Assembly (NCBI RefSeq): GCF_029931775.1
Contig: NC_079312.1
Location: forward strand, 9,059,821 to 9,123,820
Direction: 5' to 3'
Source: Euleptes europaea
Taxonomy: Eukaryota; Chordata; Lepidosauria; Squamata; Sphaerodactylidae
DNA: 64,000 nt
Positions 20,986 to 36,127 of the stretch are shown piece after piece. The notes beneath the pieces are model-generated. The model was not told the origin of the DNA. It saw only the letters and a program-made list of their open reading frames with translations, and searched no databases. Position numbers and translations under genes: made by a program. Every line of letters starts with the position of its first letter. The stretch's first letter is position 1.

Positions 20986-22246
20986 AAACTGCCATGTTTT
21001 TGTGCCATGACAGTGCCACAAAGCGGTGGATGCCTGATTGGTTGATGATTTTAGTGTGGCCTGACACAAAAGGATCCACGAGGATTCCTGCTTTGTTGGG
21101 AATTTCATCTTTGTGCCGTGGCAGCACCATGCGGCAGTGGGTGTGTGATTTTTGTGGTGCTGCCTGTGGACTAAGACATGATCTACAACATGACAGTGGT
21201 TTTCTTTTCTTTCAATGTAAAAATCATATGATTTAATGAGGATCCGTTGAAATTCTTTTACACGCAACTGCAATTGAGGTGTGGTATTTCTATAATCTTT
21301 TTTGTCCATTTCCTCTCTGTAGGGCACCCAAACAGGATGTGGGTTGGGGGGGGGGCGGCGAACTAGGTATGCAGAAGAGTTTGGGAATTGAAAGAAAAGA
21401 ATCCTCCCCCACCCCAAAGCACCCCAGCAGTGAGGCCTGAGCATGCTTCTCACACTCCAGGAGCAATGGAAGATGGAAATCAGTTCACCCTTATTTAATG
21501 GGCACGGAAAGGACAAAGGAGGAAGGGGCACGGAGACAGTGGGCACCCCCTGACCTCAACTCCCCACTCCAGAGACTGACTCTCCCCCCCACACCCACAT
21601 AAACACCAGGGATGCTTTGTGGCAAAGAGGCAGAGACCCCTATGCTCCTTGTGTAACCCCGAGTCCACTGAGGGGTGGGGGGCTAACAAACTGGGTACTT
21701 CACAGAAGGGGAAAAAGGCACAATCTTGCCAGAGTGATTAGAGAGCCTGAAGCTGCAGGTAGCTTACTTCAGAAGGACTTCAGTCCTTTAAACTTATTTT
21801 TATGTATTGTATTGATTTGATTTCTATTATAAAACTGCACATTAATATTCTAGGTATGAGAATTTCTTATACTGATTAGTGGAAGGGGAGTTGTGTTAAT
21901 GCTATTCACTGCCTATTAGTCTGTATGGTGGTGGTGGTGGTTGTGAATGTTTGCAATGGATGTTCTGTGAACCTTCCCAGAGTGGTTGGAGGGCCTGAAG
22001 CTGCCGGTCGCTCCCCTCAGAAGGACTCCGGCTTTTCAATAAAGCTGCACATTGGTATTCAAGGGCAGCTCAGCTACTCCCTCAGTTCTTTCATTGGGGA
22101 AAAAAACAAATTCTTTGATAGCCTTCTTTGATTTAAATAGAAGCTACATTTGGCTGTGGGTGACCTTAGAGTTGGGAGGGTGAACATGGTGAGACACAAT
22201 TCCTCCCCCTTCCCAGAAATGCCCTCTTCCTCCCCCTCCCCCAGCT
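20986..22246. other. Intergenic, no gene seen; two diverged direct repeats
   Basis: From 20990 to 21180, two imperfect repeats around tgtgccatgacagtgccac and tgtgccgtggcagcaccatg are visible. A second pair (agagtgattagagagcctga at 21729 and agagtggttggagggcctga at 21979) each spans about 60 bp. No coding frame or known element was recognised. Confidence 0.5.
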
Positions 22247-22500
22247 TGGGGGTTTCTGCCTTCTGATCTTCAGGTATAATTAATGATATAAGAAGTGCCG
22301 ATTTTTGGACCCCCAACTTAAAAATGATCATTTTTATACCCTCTAAAGCCTCTGTGAGCAGACAAGGCGGCCAAACCAAGATGCTGACCCTGCCACTCTA
22401 GGGAGAAGAGTGACCCCCCCACACAAAGTTCAATAAGAGGGCTCCTGAGTTCTAGGTGGGGGGCTGGAGTTCTCCTGGGATTACAGCAGCTCATTTCCAG

Positions 22501-22634
22501 ACCTCCGAGTTCAGTTCCCCTATAGAAAACGGTAGCTTCGGAAGTCGGACCTTACAATATACACTACAGAGTCTAGGAGAAGCTGAAGTCTCCTCAAGGC
22601 TCTGTCCCGAAAAGTCCAGGAATCCCCCGAGCAG
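22501..22634 (+). other. Candidate 5' untranslated exon, duplicate copy
   Basis: Same length and splice signals as 391-524. Conservation between the copies is expected from recent duplication and is only weak support for function. Confidence 0.25.
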
Positions 22635-23116
22635 GTGATGGCGACCCTCTCCAATAGGGCAGAATCACAAAGGAGTAATAGGGAGCGGTCTCGCTGGCAT
22701 GTTGTTTAGAGGAACAGGGAAGATGCTGCAGGAACACAGATGTTCAGTGCAGCCCTAAATTCCCATTTTGCTGGGAATGAGCCCTATTGAATAGGAGGAT
22801 TATGGGTGGGCCTGCTTTGGATTGCTTCAGGTGAGCTTGCTTTAGAGAGCCTGAGTTTTCTTCTCATCCCCAAAACCGTGAGGACGGATTGATGAAAAGT
22901 AGTCAGACACAAGCTTGTAGCATCTTTAAAGAGCCAGGGACACTTAACTTTCCCAGAGAACCTTACAGGCATCTCTAAAAAAAGCTTTCTGTGTCACATA
23001 ACAAAATGATATTACCAACCACAAGTAGCACTTTCATTCTGATCCATCGTGTGTCTCCATTCTCTTTTGTTTTCCTTCTGTCACGTTGCCATCTGTCTCT
23101 CCCTACTTCCCCGCAG

Positions 23117-23647
23117 GGAGAATCCTCTTTTCATAGCCAAGTGAGTAAAGGGACCTTTTCACAGTCGGAAGCGACCCGATAGAAGTGGAGGGAGATGGAA
23201 GGGCCGGACCCGGAAGGTCCTTCCAAGAGAGCAAGGAAAGGTCCCCTGCCCATCCAGGCTAGGGGTGGCATCGAATCCTGGGAGAGAGCTGTGCCAGAGA
23301 TCCGGAATCAGGAGCCCCTGAACTCAGAAGTATATTGCCAACGCTTCCGGCAGTTCCGCTATTGGGAGGCTGATGGGCCCCGAGAGGTCTGCAGCCAACT
23401 CCATTTACTTTGCGAACAATGGCTGAAGCCAGACAAACACACCAAGAAGCAGATCCTGGACCTGGTGATCCTGGAGCAGTTCCTGACCATCCTGCCCCAG
23501 GAAATGCGGCGCTGGATAAGAGGATGTGGGCCGGAGACCAGTTCCCAAGCAGTGGCCCTGGCCGAAGGTTTCCTTGACAAGAAGTCAAGGCTAATAACCT
23601 TTCTTCCACTTTTCTCTCCCTTGCAGGCAGTGAAGAGACTGTGTTGA
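23117..23647 (+). pseudogene. SCAN exon of the partial gene copy, 3' end deleted
   Basis: ATG at 23195 opens 150 residues with an intact SCAN core ([20 protein letters not shown]). A 1.48-kb deletion joins residue ~128 (LAEGFL) straight into intron sequence ahead of the next exon, removing the SCAN donor and the first linker exon. The frame then reads through into the 23627 exon and stops at 23645. A SCAN-only peptide could be made, but nothing shows that it is. Confidence 0.75.
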
Positions 23648-23697
23648 TCCGTCCTCTTTGTGGAAGTGTGGAGACAGCTGCTGCGCTTCCAGACTGG
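23627..23697 (+). pseudogene. Linker exon of the partial gene copy
   Basis: This is the 71-bp counterpart of 2998-3068, with acceptor and donor kept. It is stranded because the exon before it is deleted. Confidence 0.7.
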
Positions 23698-23883
23698 GTA
23701 GGCGAGATGACCGGGGGGGGGGGCGGCTAGGTCCCCCCTCCTTTTTCCGGGGTGGTTTTCTCCTGCAGTTGTTGTTAAGGGGCCCAGACAAGAGGCTCTG
23801 AACGCCACTCCTTTTATACATGCCAAGCTCTCCATCCTGCACCCTCCCAGAATGCCCTCTTCCAGAGAGTTGCCTCTGCCTTG

Positions 23884-25030
23884 AATCATAGAATAGAATC
23901 ATAAGAGTTGGAAGGGACCACCAGGGTCATCAAGTCCAACCCCCTGCACAATGCAGGGCACTCACAACTACCTCCCGCCCCCCACACCCCTAATGACCAG
24001 AAGATGGCCAAGATGCCCTACTTCTCATCATCCGCCCAAGGTCCCAGAATCAGCAATGCTGACAGATGGCCATCCAACATCTTCCTAAAAACCTCCAGGG
24101 AAGGAGAGCTTACCATCTCCCGAGGAAGCCTGTTCCACTGAGCAACCGCTCTAACTTTTAGAAAATTATTCCTAATGTCTACACGGAAACTCTTTTGATT
24201 TAATTTCAACCCGTTGGTTCTGGCCCGACCTTCTTGAGTAACAGAAAACAACTTGGCACCATCCTCTGTATGACAGCCCCTCAAGTAATTGAACATGGTG
24301 ATCATATCACCTCTCATTCTTCTCCTCTTCAGGCTAAACATACCCAGCTCCTTCAACCTTTCCTCACAGGACTTGGTCTCCAGACCCCTCACCATCCTCT
24401 GGACATGTTCCAGTTTGTCTACATCTTTCTTAAATTGTGGTGCCCAAAACTGAACATAGTACCCTAGTTGAGGTCTAACAAGAGCGGAGTAAAGCTATAC
24501 CATCACTTTGCGTGATCTGGACACTATACTTCTGTTGATGCAGCCCAAGACTGCATTTGCCTTTTTAGCTACCGCATCACACTGCTGACTCATGTTCAGT
24601 GTTCAGTCTACTAAGACCCCAAGATCCTTTTCACACACACTACTGCTCAGACAAGTCTCCCCCATCCTATAATTATGCATTTGATTTTTCCTACCTAAAT
24701 GCAGAACTGTACATTTGTCTTTGCTGAAGTGCATTTTATTAGTCCTAACCCACTTCTCCAGCCTGTCAAGAACATCCTGCATCTTGGCTTTGTCTTCTAC
24801 CGTATTTGCTACCCCTCCCAATTTAGTATCATCTGCAAATTTAATAAGCATCCCCTCTATTCCTTCATCCAAATCATTTATAAAGATGTTGAACAACACA
24901 GGGCCCAGCACAGATCCCTGAGGAACTCCACTAGTTACTTCTCTCCAAGTGGATGAGGAACCATTAACTAACCCTCTTTGGGTACCATCTGTCAACCAGT
25001 TGCAGATCCGCCTTGCATGATCTCTGACAA
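23884..25030 (-). mobile_element. CR1 LINE, duplicate of the copy at 3246-4400
   Basis: Same truncation point, same orientation and same distance to the KRAB acceptor as in copy 1, so it was copied with the segment. It includes the same reverse-transcriptase motifs ([29 protein letters not shown]). Confidence 0.88.
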
Positions 25031-25052
25031 AGGAATCTGCTTTTTCTTTCAG

Positions 25053-25179
25053 TCTCCAGTGACCTTTGAGGAGGTCACCGTGTATTTCACTGAGGCAGAG
25101 TGGGCCCTGCTGGATCCAAGCCAAAGAGCTCTCTACAAGGAAGTCATGCTGGAGAACCACGGGAGCGTGGCGTTTCTGG
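25053..25179 (+). pseudogene. KRAB-A exon of the partial gene copy
   Basis: 127 bp with both splice sites kept. The protein matches copy 1 at every readable KRAB position ([20 protein letters not shown]). No finger exon follows on this strand before the window ends, so it probably belongs to a dead copy. Confidence 0.75.
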
Positions 25180-25879
25180 GTAAGATGTCAAAGGTGCAAA
25201 TTGCTGCCATTGGGATTGTGCCATTGGGCTGATGTGTGAATCAAAATTTTAAACCTTGTTTTAAGGCCTGTTTTGTTACTTGATCTCTTTTAGGAGCCTC
25301 GAGGTGGTGGGGTGGCAGTGAAAGCAATATTCAGCTTGGCTGGGTAGAGTGACCCGATGGTCCTGGCTGGCCCGGGGGCAACAGAGGCCAGTGTTGTGGC
25401 CGTCGCCCAAGCCAAATAGGGTGTCCTGGCCTAAGACCAATGCAGGGCCGAGAGGCCCACAGGAGGACTCTGGAAGGGGCCCCCATCTTAATTCCTCAGT
25501 TGCCAACACACTAGTCCACCAGATGGGATTATAGCTATTTATTGTGTAAGCTATTTAGAACTGCTGTTTTAAAAACTACTTAATCTCAGATATCCTTGAA
25601 TCTTAGCGAAGGATTCCAAACTATATTTTTTTAACGAGGAATTGGCTGTAATTTAATTGCATATCAAGGCGGAACAAGGTGCAAGCCATGCACCTTCTGC
25701 TGTGCTTAATGGCATTTTATTTTTTCCTTGGTTCTGATTCCAATTCCAAAGGGCCACCAGAAAGTGGAGCCCGAGTTGGAGGCTGGCCTGATCGTATTAA
25801 GAGACAAATGTGTACACTTAATAGATTTGTAAATATTTCCCCTGAGATTCCTTTACTTCCTTTATATCATGCCTTTCTC

Positions 25880-26425
25880 CCCAGTTTGGACCCAAAGCAG
25901 TTGACATTTTTCTCTTCTCCTTAGTATCCTCACAACAACCCTGTGAGGTAGGTCAGGCTGAGAGCATATGAATTTCCTGTCAAGAATAGCAAGTCTGGCA
26001 TATCAGTGTTTGACAGTTCAGAATCTAGATCGTCAACATCTAGATTGTGAGGCCCTGGCAGAAGTCAAGCAAGAACCAGTCTGAACGGGTTCTGGTCAGG
26101 CTAATGCCAGACTGATGCAATACGTAGAAATGAGTGCACAATGACTCAGCAGTTAGCTGATTGGTGGCTGGAGACTGGGAAGGTATAAATGTGTATATCT
26201 TTCAATGTGTGGGGAGATATTAGTGGATGTGTTTAGTGTTGGTGATTGCTGTAACTGATCTGAACACTGTATATAAACAAGCACTGTTTTCATATAGCTT
26301 GGCTCTGGATGGTGTTTATTCCTGGGTACTCTGCCTAATCCGCTAGCTCCTCGCGACATTTCCATGGCAGTGGGGATTCGAACCTGGGTCTTCCAGATCC
26401 TAGTTTGACACTCTGCACATTGTAA
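25880..26425 (-). mobile_element. Old tRNA-derived SINE, split by a solo LTR
   Basis: The left part (caaccctgtgaggtaggtca at 25934) and the right part (gcagtggggattcgaacctg near 26367) are the reverse of a SINE body and its tRNA-like head. They are separated by the LTR at 25978-26358. Confidence 0.65.
25978..26358 (+). mobile_element. Solo LTR (381 bp) with 5-bp TSD
   Basis: It begins TGTCAAG, ends GCGACA and is flanked by TTTCC on both sides (25973-25977, 26359-26363). A TATA-like gtatataaac lies near 26271. With no internal region it is a solo LTR, a recombination relic. The family is unresolved. It is younger than the SINE it splits. Its strand is inferred from the TATA-like box. Confidence 0.85.
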
Positions 26426-26842
26426 TAAAGCTGTGATCCCTTTAAGTCATACTTTTGCTTGGGAATGAGCCTTGCAGAACTTGGCCAGGAGTTACTTCTT
26501 AATGTAATTATTCATAAATAATAGATGGGTAAAATAACATTAAAATGTAATTATTCTTTAACAATTTATAGTGGTCAATACAATTTATTCTATTGTTTAA
26601 AAGAGTTGTTGATTATATATGTATATTATATACGTTGATTATATACATATATGTAAACAGAAATATGTGTATAGTATCTGGCGGGTGGCATTTGGTAATT
26701 TTGTCCCCCTTCAATTAAAAAAGGTAGCTCGGGCCCTGACCCACCCACTCAATCTGGGCTGAATGAGGCATGGCCGGCCCAACCAAGTGACATTTATGTC
26801 ATATCCAGCCCTCGTAACGATTGAGTTTGACATCCCTGGTTT
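26426..26842. other. AT-rich stretch with a hAT-type end
   Basis: Alternating TA-rich sequence lies at 26600-26660. The end gagtttgacatccctg at 26823-26838 looks like the terminal inverted repeat of a Charlie-type hAT element; the partner end was not found. No gene is present. Confidence 0.4.
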
Positions 26843-27558
26843 AAAGACCAGGTGAAGAACAGATTTGCATTACTAAGTTCAAATGAATGTAAACCAGAAG
26901 AACTATGGGTGGAAGCTAGAAATATTATCAAAAAAGAACGTGCAAAGACTATTTGTGTAGCCAAAAGAAATGAAAAGTCACAATGGATGATTGTGGAAAC
27001 TCTTAAAATTGCCAAAGACAGACGAGAAGCAAAAGTAAAAGGTGACAGAAAAAGAATCAAAAATCTAAGTACAGCATTCCAGCAACTCACACATAGAGAC
27101 AAAAAGAACTATTCTAATAACCAGAGTAAAGAAATAGAAGAGAATAAAAAAGGAAGAACAAGAGATCTGTTCCACAAGATCGAAGAAATCAAAGGGAAAT
27201 ATAAAGCACAGTTAGTCATGCTGAATGATCGACATGGAAATACATTAACTGAACAAGACAAAATAAAGGTGGGAACAATACACTGAAGAGATGGAAAGAT
27301 GACAGATACCCTCCAAGAAGAATCTTTTGAAGAAGAACCTACAGTTTTAGAAAGTGAAGTGAAAGCTGCACTGAAAGAAATTGGGAGAAACAAATCACCA
27401 GGAGCTATTCCAAGCCACAGAAGCAGAGTCCATCAAAATCCTGACAACAATATGCCAACAAATATGGAAAACAAAACAATGGCCCACAGACAGGAAACAA
27501 TCTATTTACATACCAATTCCCAAGAAAGGAGTCGTCAAACTTTGCTGTAGCTATTGGA

Positions 27559-29690
27559 CTAGGGCTGTCGATTCAGTTCATCCCAAACCAAAAAATAGCT
27601 GAATTTTCCCCGATTCGGGGGTTTCTGGTTCGGATAGAGCTGAATTTTAAAAAAGCGGGAAAACGAGGAGCCGAATTTGGCGAGTTTGGGCGAATGCCAA
27701 ATAAATTTGGCAAATTCGGGGGCTCCGAATCAGCAGCATAACCATCAGTTAGCAAGCAACTGGCAGCATTCTCCCGCGGCCAATGGTGGCCAAACCGGGT
27801 CTTCTTGTGGCCAATCAGTCGTGGTTGAGTGCGTGGGCCCAGCTGCTGTGCAGCCTGGGGAGAGAGTCTGTGTGAGAGATCCCTGTGTGTGTGTGTGTGT
27901 GCACATTCGAGCCTTTTCGTGGCTCTGGAGGAGCTTGTTTGGAGGTAGAGGTCCCAAACTTTCAGTGTAGCTTGTGGGGACCCTTCTTGCAAGAACCCTT
28001 AAGTTTTGTAAAGATTGGGTCAGGGGATCCTGAGTTATGGGGCCCGGAAGGGGTCCCCCCAACTGCCCATTGCAATAAAGCCATTACAAACACATTCGTG
28101 GCTTTCCATGGCTCCGGGGGGGGGCATTTTTGGAGGTAGAGGTCCCACACTTTCAGTGTAGCTTGAGGGGACCCTTCTTGCAAGAACCCCCAAGTTTTGT
28201 GAAGATTGGGTCAGGGGGCCTGAATTATGGGGCCCGGAAGGGGTCCCCCACCCATCTGCCCATTGGAACACAGCCTTTAAAAACACATTCGTGTTGGGCC
28301 GTACCATTACCCCAGCCTGGAGTAAACTCCCCCCCCATTGGAATGAATGGGAGCAGGCAATCCTTAATGTGCATCTAGAGTGGCAAATCCAAGGTAAAAC
28401 CTCCCGTGCATAAATGGTCAGAGAGTATGTGTGTGTGAGTCTGCTAGAATCGTATTGGATTACTCCTGAGTTCTGACTCCCTGTCCCTGCTCCTGATGGA
28501 AGAGAAGAAGACATCCACAGTAAGACCCATTTGGGGGCTTTTCTCTATAATTTTTTTCCTGTATGTGTGTATGTGGGGGGGGGGGAGATTTTGTGTGTGT
28601 GTGTGTGTGTGAGAGAGACAGAGAGGGGGGGAAGCCAAAGGGAGGTGAGTTTACCTGCTCTGCTGGGGGGTGGGCTTGATCGCCTCTGTGTGGGACTGTG
28701 CTTTCTACTGTTTTCACTGGTTGCCAACTTCGTGTGGAGTTAACTGTGGGTCAGTGAGTCTCTCTCTGGCTGGTTCCTATTGTTTCCAATGGGCTGTGCA
28801 GCCACTCCTGTTGTTTCGAATGGGCTAGCCTGTCATTCGTTTTAGTACATCCCCTGTAATGTATTTCAGTGGAGTCAATGCAAGTTAACCGACATTCCCC
28901 TCTCCCATTATCTTCAATGGGCTGGGCAGCCTCTCCCATTGCTTCCAATAAGCTGACTTGTCATTCATTTTAGTACATCCCTTTTAATGGCTTCATTCCA
29001 ATGGGCAGATGGGGGGGACCCCTTCTGGGCCCCATAACCCAATCTTCACAAAACTTGGGGGTTCTTGCAAGAAGGGTCCCCTCAAGCTACACTGAAAGTT
29101 TGGGACCTCTACCTCCAAACATGCCCCCCGGAGCCACGGAAAGCCGTGAATGTGTTTGTAATGGCTTTATTGCAATAGGCAGATTGTGGGGGACCCGGGC
29201 CCCATATCTTGGGGGGCCTGATCCAATCGTCACAAAAATTGGGGGTTCTTGCAAGGGTCCCCTCAAGCTACACTGAAAGTTTGGGACCTCTACCTCCAAA
29301 AATGCCCTCCCGGAGCCGTGGAAAGCCGCGAATGTGTTTTTAATGGCTTTATTCCAATGGGCAGGTGGGGGGACCCCCTTCCGGGCCCCATAACTTGGGG
29401 GCCCCTGACCCAATCATCACAAAACATGGGGGTTCTTGCATGAAGGGTCCCCTCAAGCTACACTGAAAGTTTGGGACCTCTACCTCCAAACATGCCCGCT
29501 CCCAGAGCCGTGGAAATGAGGGAATGTGCTTTAAATGGCTTCATTCGGCCAATTTTTTTTCCGAACTCCAAATCTCGTGCCGAATTCCACGGATCTGAAT
29601 CGGGGGAGTTCGGACTTTGGCATTTTCCAAATCAAAATGAGCCGAATTTTGCCGAATCCAAATTTTACCCAAAAAAATTTCAACAGCCTT
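27559..29690. mobile_element. Large non-autonomous hAT-like element with inverted tandem sub-repeats
   Basis: It is inserted into BovB at tattgga, duplicated at 27552-27558 and 29692-29698 (8 bp if one mismatch is allowed). The ends are ctagggctgtcga and tcaacagccttat, imperfect inverted repeats. Inside, a ~160-170-bp unit (ggtcccaMactttcagtgta and onward) occurs about twice forward (27947-28290) and three times reversed (28985-29510), giving a large imperfect palindrome. Between them lies a TG-rich simple repeat (28430-28620). No transposase frame. Confidence 0.75.
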
Positions 29691-30328
29691 ATATTGGACC
29701 ATCGCATTAATTTTTCATGCAAGTATACTGATGTTCAAAATCTTACAATGAAGACTGTTACCATATGTGGAATGAGAAATGCCTGATGTTCAAGCTGGAT
29801 TCAGAAAAGGAAGAGGCACTAGAGATCATATTGCAAATTTATGTTGGTTACTGGAGAATACAAAAAAACTTCAGAAGGAAATTAGCCTGTTTCATAGATT
29901 ACAGCAAAGCTTTTGACTGTGCAGATCACGAAAAGCGATGACTGGTTTTAAAGAAAATGGGTGCGCCACAACATCTGATTGTTTTGATGCACAACCTGTA
30001 CCCTGGACAAGAGGCCACGGTTAGGACAGAGTATGGAGAAAAAGAATTATGTCCAATTGGCAAAGGTGTTAGACAAGGATGTATTTTATCTCCCTACCTT
30101 TTCAACCTGTATGAAGGACATATCATTAGGAAAGCTGGATTAAATTTAGATGAAGGTGGAGTGAAAACTGGGGGGGGGGAACATTAACAATTTGAGATAT
30201 GCCGATGATAGTACGTTACTGGCAGAAAATAGCGAAGACTTGTAACAACTGCTATTGAAAGTTAAAAGAGAAATTGCCCAAAGCTGCACTACAGCTGAAC
30301 ATCAAGAACACAAAAGTAATAACTACAG

Positions 30329-30615
30329 GAGAAGAAGAGTTGGTTTTTATATGCCGACTTTCTCTACCACTTAAGGGTAGATAAACTGGCTTACCTTCCC
30401 TTTCCCTCCCCACAACAGACACCCTGTGAGGTAGGTGGGGCTGAGAGAGCTCTAACAAAGCTGTAACTTGCTCAAGGTCACCCAGCTGGCTTTATGTGGA
30501 GTGGGGAAACAAATCCAGTTCACCAGATTAGCCTCCGCCACTCATGTGGAGGAGTGGGGAATCAAACTCGGTTCTCCAGATCAGAGTTCACCGTTCCAAA
30601 CCACCAATCTTAACA
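30329..30615 (-). mobile_element. Sauria-type SINE, reversed, inside BovB
   Basis: It reads reversed: agaagagttggtttttatat, then gtgaggtaggtggggctgag, then ggaatcaaactcggttctcc. It interrupts the BovB reverse transcriptase, which resumes at about 30660 (DNEEIESVQDFLFLGSSIN). Confidence 0.85.
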
Positions 30616-31082
30616 GTGGTGTTACTCAACCATTACTCAGCTTCACCATTACTCAACGTTAAGGTTGACAATGAAGAAATTGAAAGTGTTCAAGACTTTC
30701 TATTCCTTGGCTCCAGCATCAACCAAAAGAGAGACAGCAGCCAAGAAATCAGAAGGAGATTGAGACTGGGAAGAGCAGCCATGAAGGAGCTAGAAAAGAT
30801 GTAAGGATGTGTCACTGGCAACTAAGATCAAGTTATGCCATCATATTCCCTATTACTATGGATGGGTGTGAAAGCTGGACAATGAGGAAAGCTGATAGGA
30901 AGAAAGTAGATTCCTTTGAAAAGTGGTGTTGGAGGAGAGTATTACGGCTACCATGGACTGCCAAAAAAAACAAATCAGTGGCTTATAGATAAAATCCAGC
31001 CTGAATTGACGCTAGATGCTAAAATGGCTAAACTGAGGCTATCGTACTTTGGTCACATTATAAGAAGACAAGATTATAAGAA

Positions 31083-31411
31083 GACAAAATTAAATGCAAA
31101 ACAAATATGAATCAAAGTTATATTGTAACTACAATAAAAAAGTAACTTCCATAATAAAAAAAACTTCAAGCAACTACCCAAATAACTTCAAATAATTTTT
31201 TCAACTAAACAAATAACAAAAAACACTTATACAAAAAAGCATCAACTAATAAAGCTTAATATTTTAAAAAAATGTCTTTAAGGCAATACATAATTCCAAT
31301 TAAAAAGTAGTGTTAAACATCTAATAAAAACATTTAAATTTCAATTCTCCATGGTAAAATTAACTATATAAAAAAATAACATAACTCAAAACTAACTGTT
31401 TAAACTAACCC
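31083..31411. other. AT-rich insert replacing part of BovB
   Basis: About 330 bases of very AT-rich sequence stand where the other BovB copy has about 110 bases of coding sequence (50056-50166). No ends or TSD could be set. Its origin is unknown. Confidence 0.45.
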
Positions 31412-31624
31412 TCAATTTGCAAGACCTGAGCAAGGCTGTTAAAGATAGGACTTTTTGGAAGACTTTGAGTCATAGGATCACCATGAGTCAGAATCAACTT
31501 GACAGCACTTAACACACACACACACAATTTTTTTGGGGGGCGGGGAATCTATTATTTCACTGTACTATTAAATAGTTTGTAATGTTATCAGCCAATTTAC
31601 CATTTTTCTACACACAAAACATTT

Positions 31625-35055
<3,431 letters not shown>

Positions 35056-35057
35056 CA

Positions 35058-35095
35058 CAGGGATGGGGAACCTCCGGCCCGCAGGACATTTAAAA
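35058..35095 (+). mobile_element. hAT-type terminal fragment
   Basis: cagggatggggaacctccgg resembles the end of the hAT MITE at 1568. Only about 38 bases remain before Penelope-type sequence begins. The position marks where unit A departs from unit B (shared word tcatgctttaaca). Confidence 0.5.
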
Positions 35096-36127
35096 TAGCA
35101 GAAAGGGATCTATGCTCCAACTTAGGCAAAAGAAAGTATCCAGCCTCAGTCATTAATCAAGCCTTGCATAGAGTGGAATCCAAACAGCGATCTGAGTTAT
35201 TTCAAACACACAGTGATAGGGCAACTAATAGACCGACCTTTTCTTTACAATATACGTCCTTAACACCATCTCTTAAAAAAATCAAAGCTAGACATTGGAA
35301 TATCCTCAGAAATATACCGGGGTGTGCTGAGACACCAAGAATAGCTTATAGAAAAACACGATCCTTAAGGGATCACTTGGTACATCGCAGTATTACAACA
35401 TCATGTACAAGGGATCTCCCTCCTGGGAATTTTAAACGTGCGGGGGGGGGGGTGTTCATTCTGTAAATATCTACTAATTGTGAAGGAATTTACAAACCCC
35501 CACACAGGTTTTAAGTTCCGGATCCAAAGCTTTAATAATTGTGAATCAAGAAATCTGATATACATTGCTAAATGCTTATGTCAACGTTTTTATGTGGGCA
35601 AGACCAATAGACCAATAAAGGTCAGGACAGGGGAACATCTTTCCCGCATTAGAAATAGCGTGACCGACACTCCTATGGTGCTACATTATATTAACAAAAA
35701 TCACAGCATAGATTATTTTACTTTCTTTCTAATGTGGCGCTTTGAGAGGAGAACCTGGGATCGTGTCAATGTGGATGCAGCATTACGCCAAGAGGCTAGA
35801 ATCTAGCCGCTAGATACATACATCTGCTGAACACGGTACATCCGCATGGGCATAACAATGAATTAGATTTAACATGTTACTTGTGAGTAGTCCTGATTGG
35901 ATTGGGACATGTGGGAGTGTTCCTTTAAGGATCACTAGGTTGGTAGACGCTGCAGCTGTTAGCACTCAGAACTGGTCGTTCCTCTCACTGCAGGAGCAGA
36001 TATTTTAACTGCCATGCTGTAAGTAATGTACTTTTCTGTTTTATCATTATTGTACTTTGTGTAAAATTGAAATAATATTTGGTATAGAGTTGTGTATAAA
36101 TTTGAGGAATACATTGTCAAAAGGAGT
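35096..36127 (+). mobile_element. Penelope-like retroelement fragment with GIY-YIG nuclease domain, broken
   Basis: The frame at 35438-35806 has a cysteine knuckle (GGCSFCKY), then SRNLIYIAKCLCQRFYVGKT followed by NRPIKVRTGEH. This is the GIY-YIG-type core (IYIAKC...YVGKT...R..EH) typical of the C-terminal endonuclease of Penelope-like elements. The part before it (35164-35460) fits the linker after their reverse transcriptase. It is a 3' fragment and is broken. Confidence 0.75.

Larger units (their letters stand above)
22247..25531 (+). repeat. Segmental duplication, copy 2 (partial SCAN-KRAB-ZNF gene)
   Basis: It matches 138-4918 in order and strand and is about 95% or more alike by eye in the exons. 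It lacks about 1.48 kb between the SCAN exon and the next exon, and it stops in the intron after KRAB. The finger exons were not carried along. Confidence 0.9.
26843..31527 (+). mobile_element. BovB (RTE) LINE, 5'-truncated, carrying later insertions
   Basis: The BovB ORF connecting region begins VKNRFALLSSNECKPEELW at 26852, followed by DRREAKVKGDRKRIKNL. After the inserted element 27559-29690 the RT resumes (DVQAGFRKGRGTRDH at 29788; GKGVRQGCILSPYLFNLY at 30060). The 3' tail caccatgagtcagaatcaac, ending in cacttaacacacacaca, lies at 31480-31527. Many stops and frame changes, a SINE at 30329-30615 and an AT-rich replacement at 31083-31411 break it. Its end lies about 100 bp from the 3' end of gene A's finger region. 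Confidence 0.9.

Noticed and set aside
27745-28717. Frames containing THTHTHT and CVCVCV tracts.
   Set aside because: They translate TG/CA microsatellites and sub-repeats inside a transposon.
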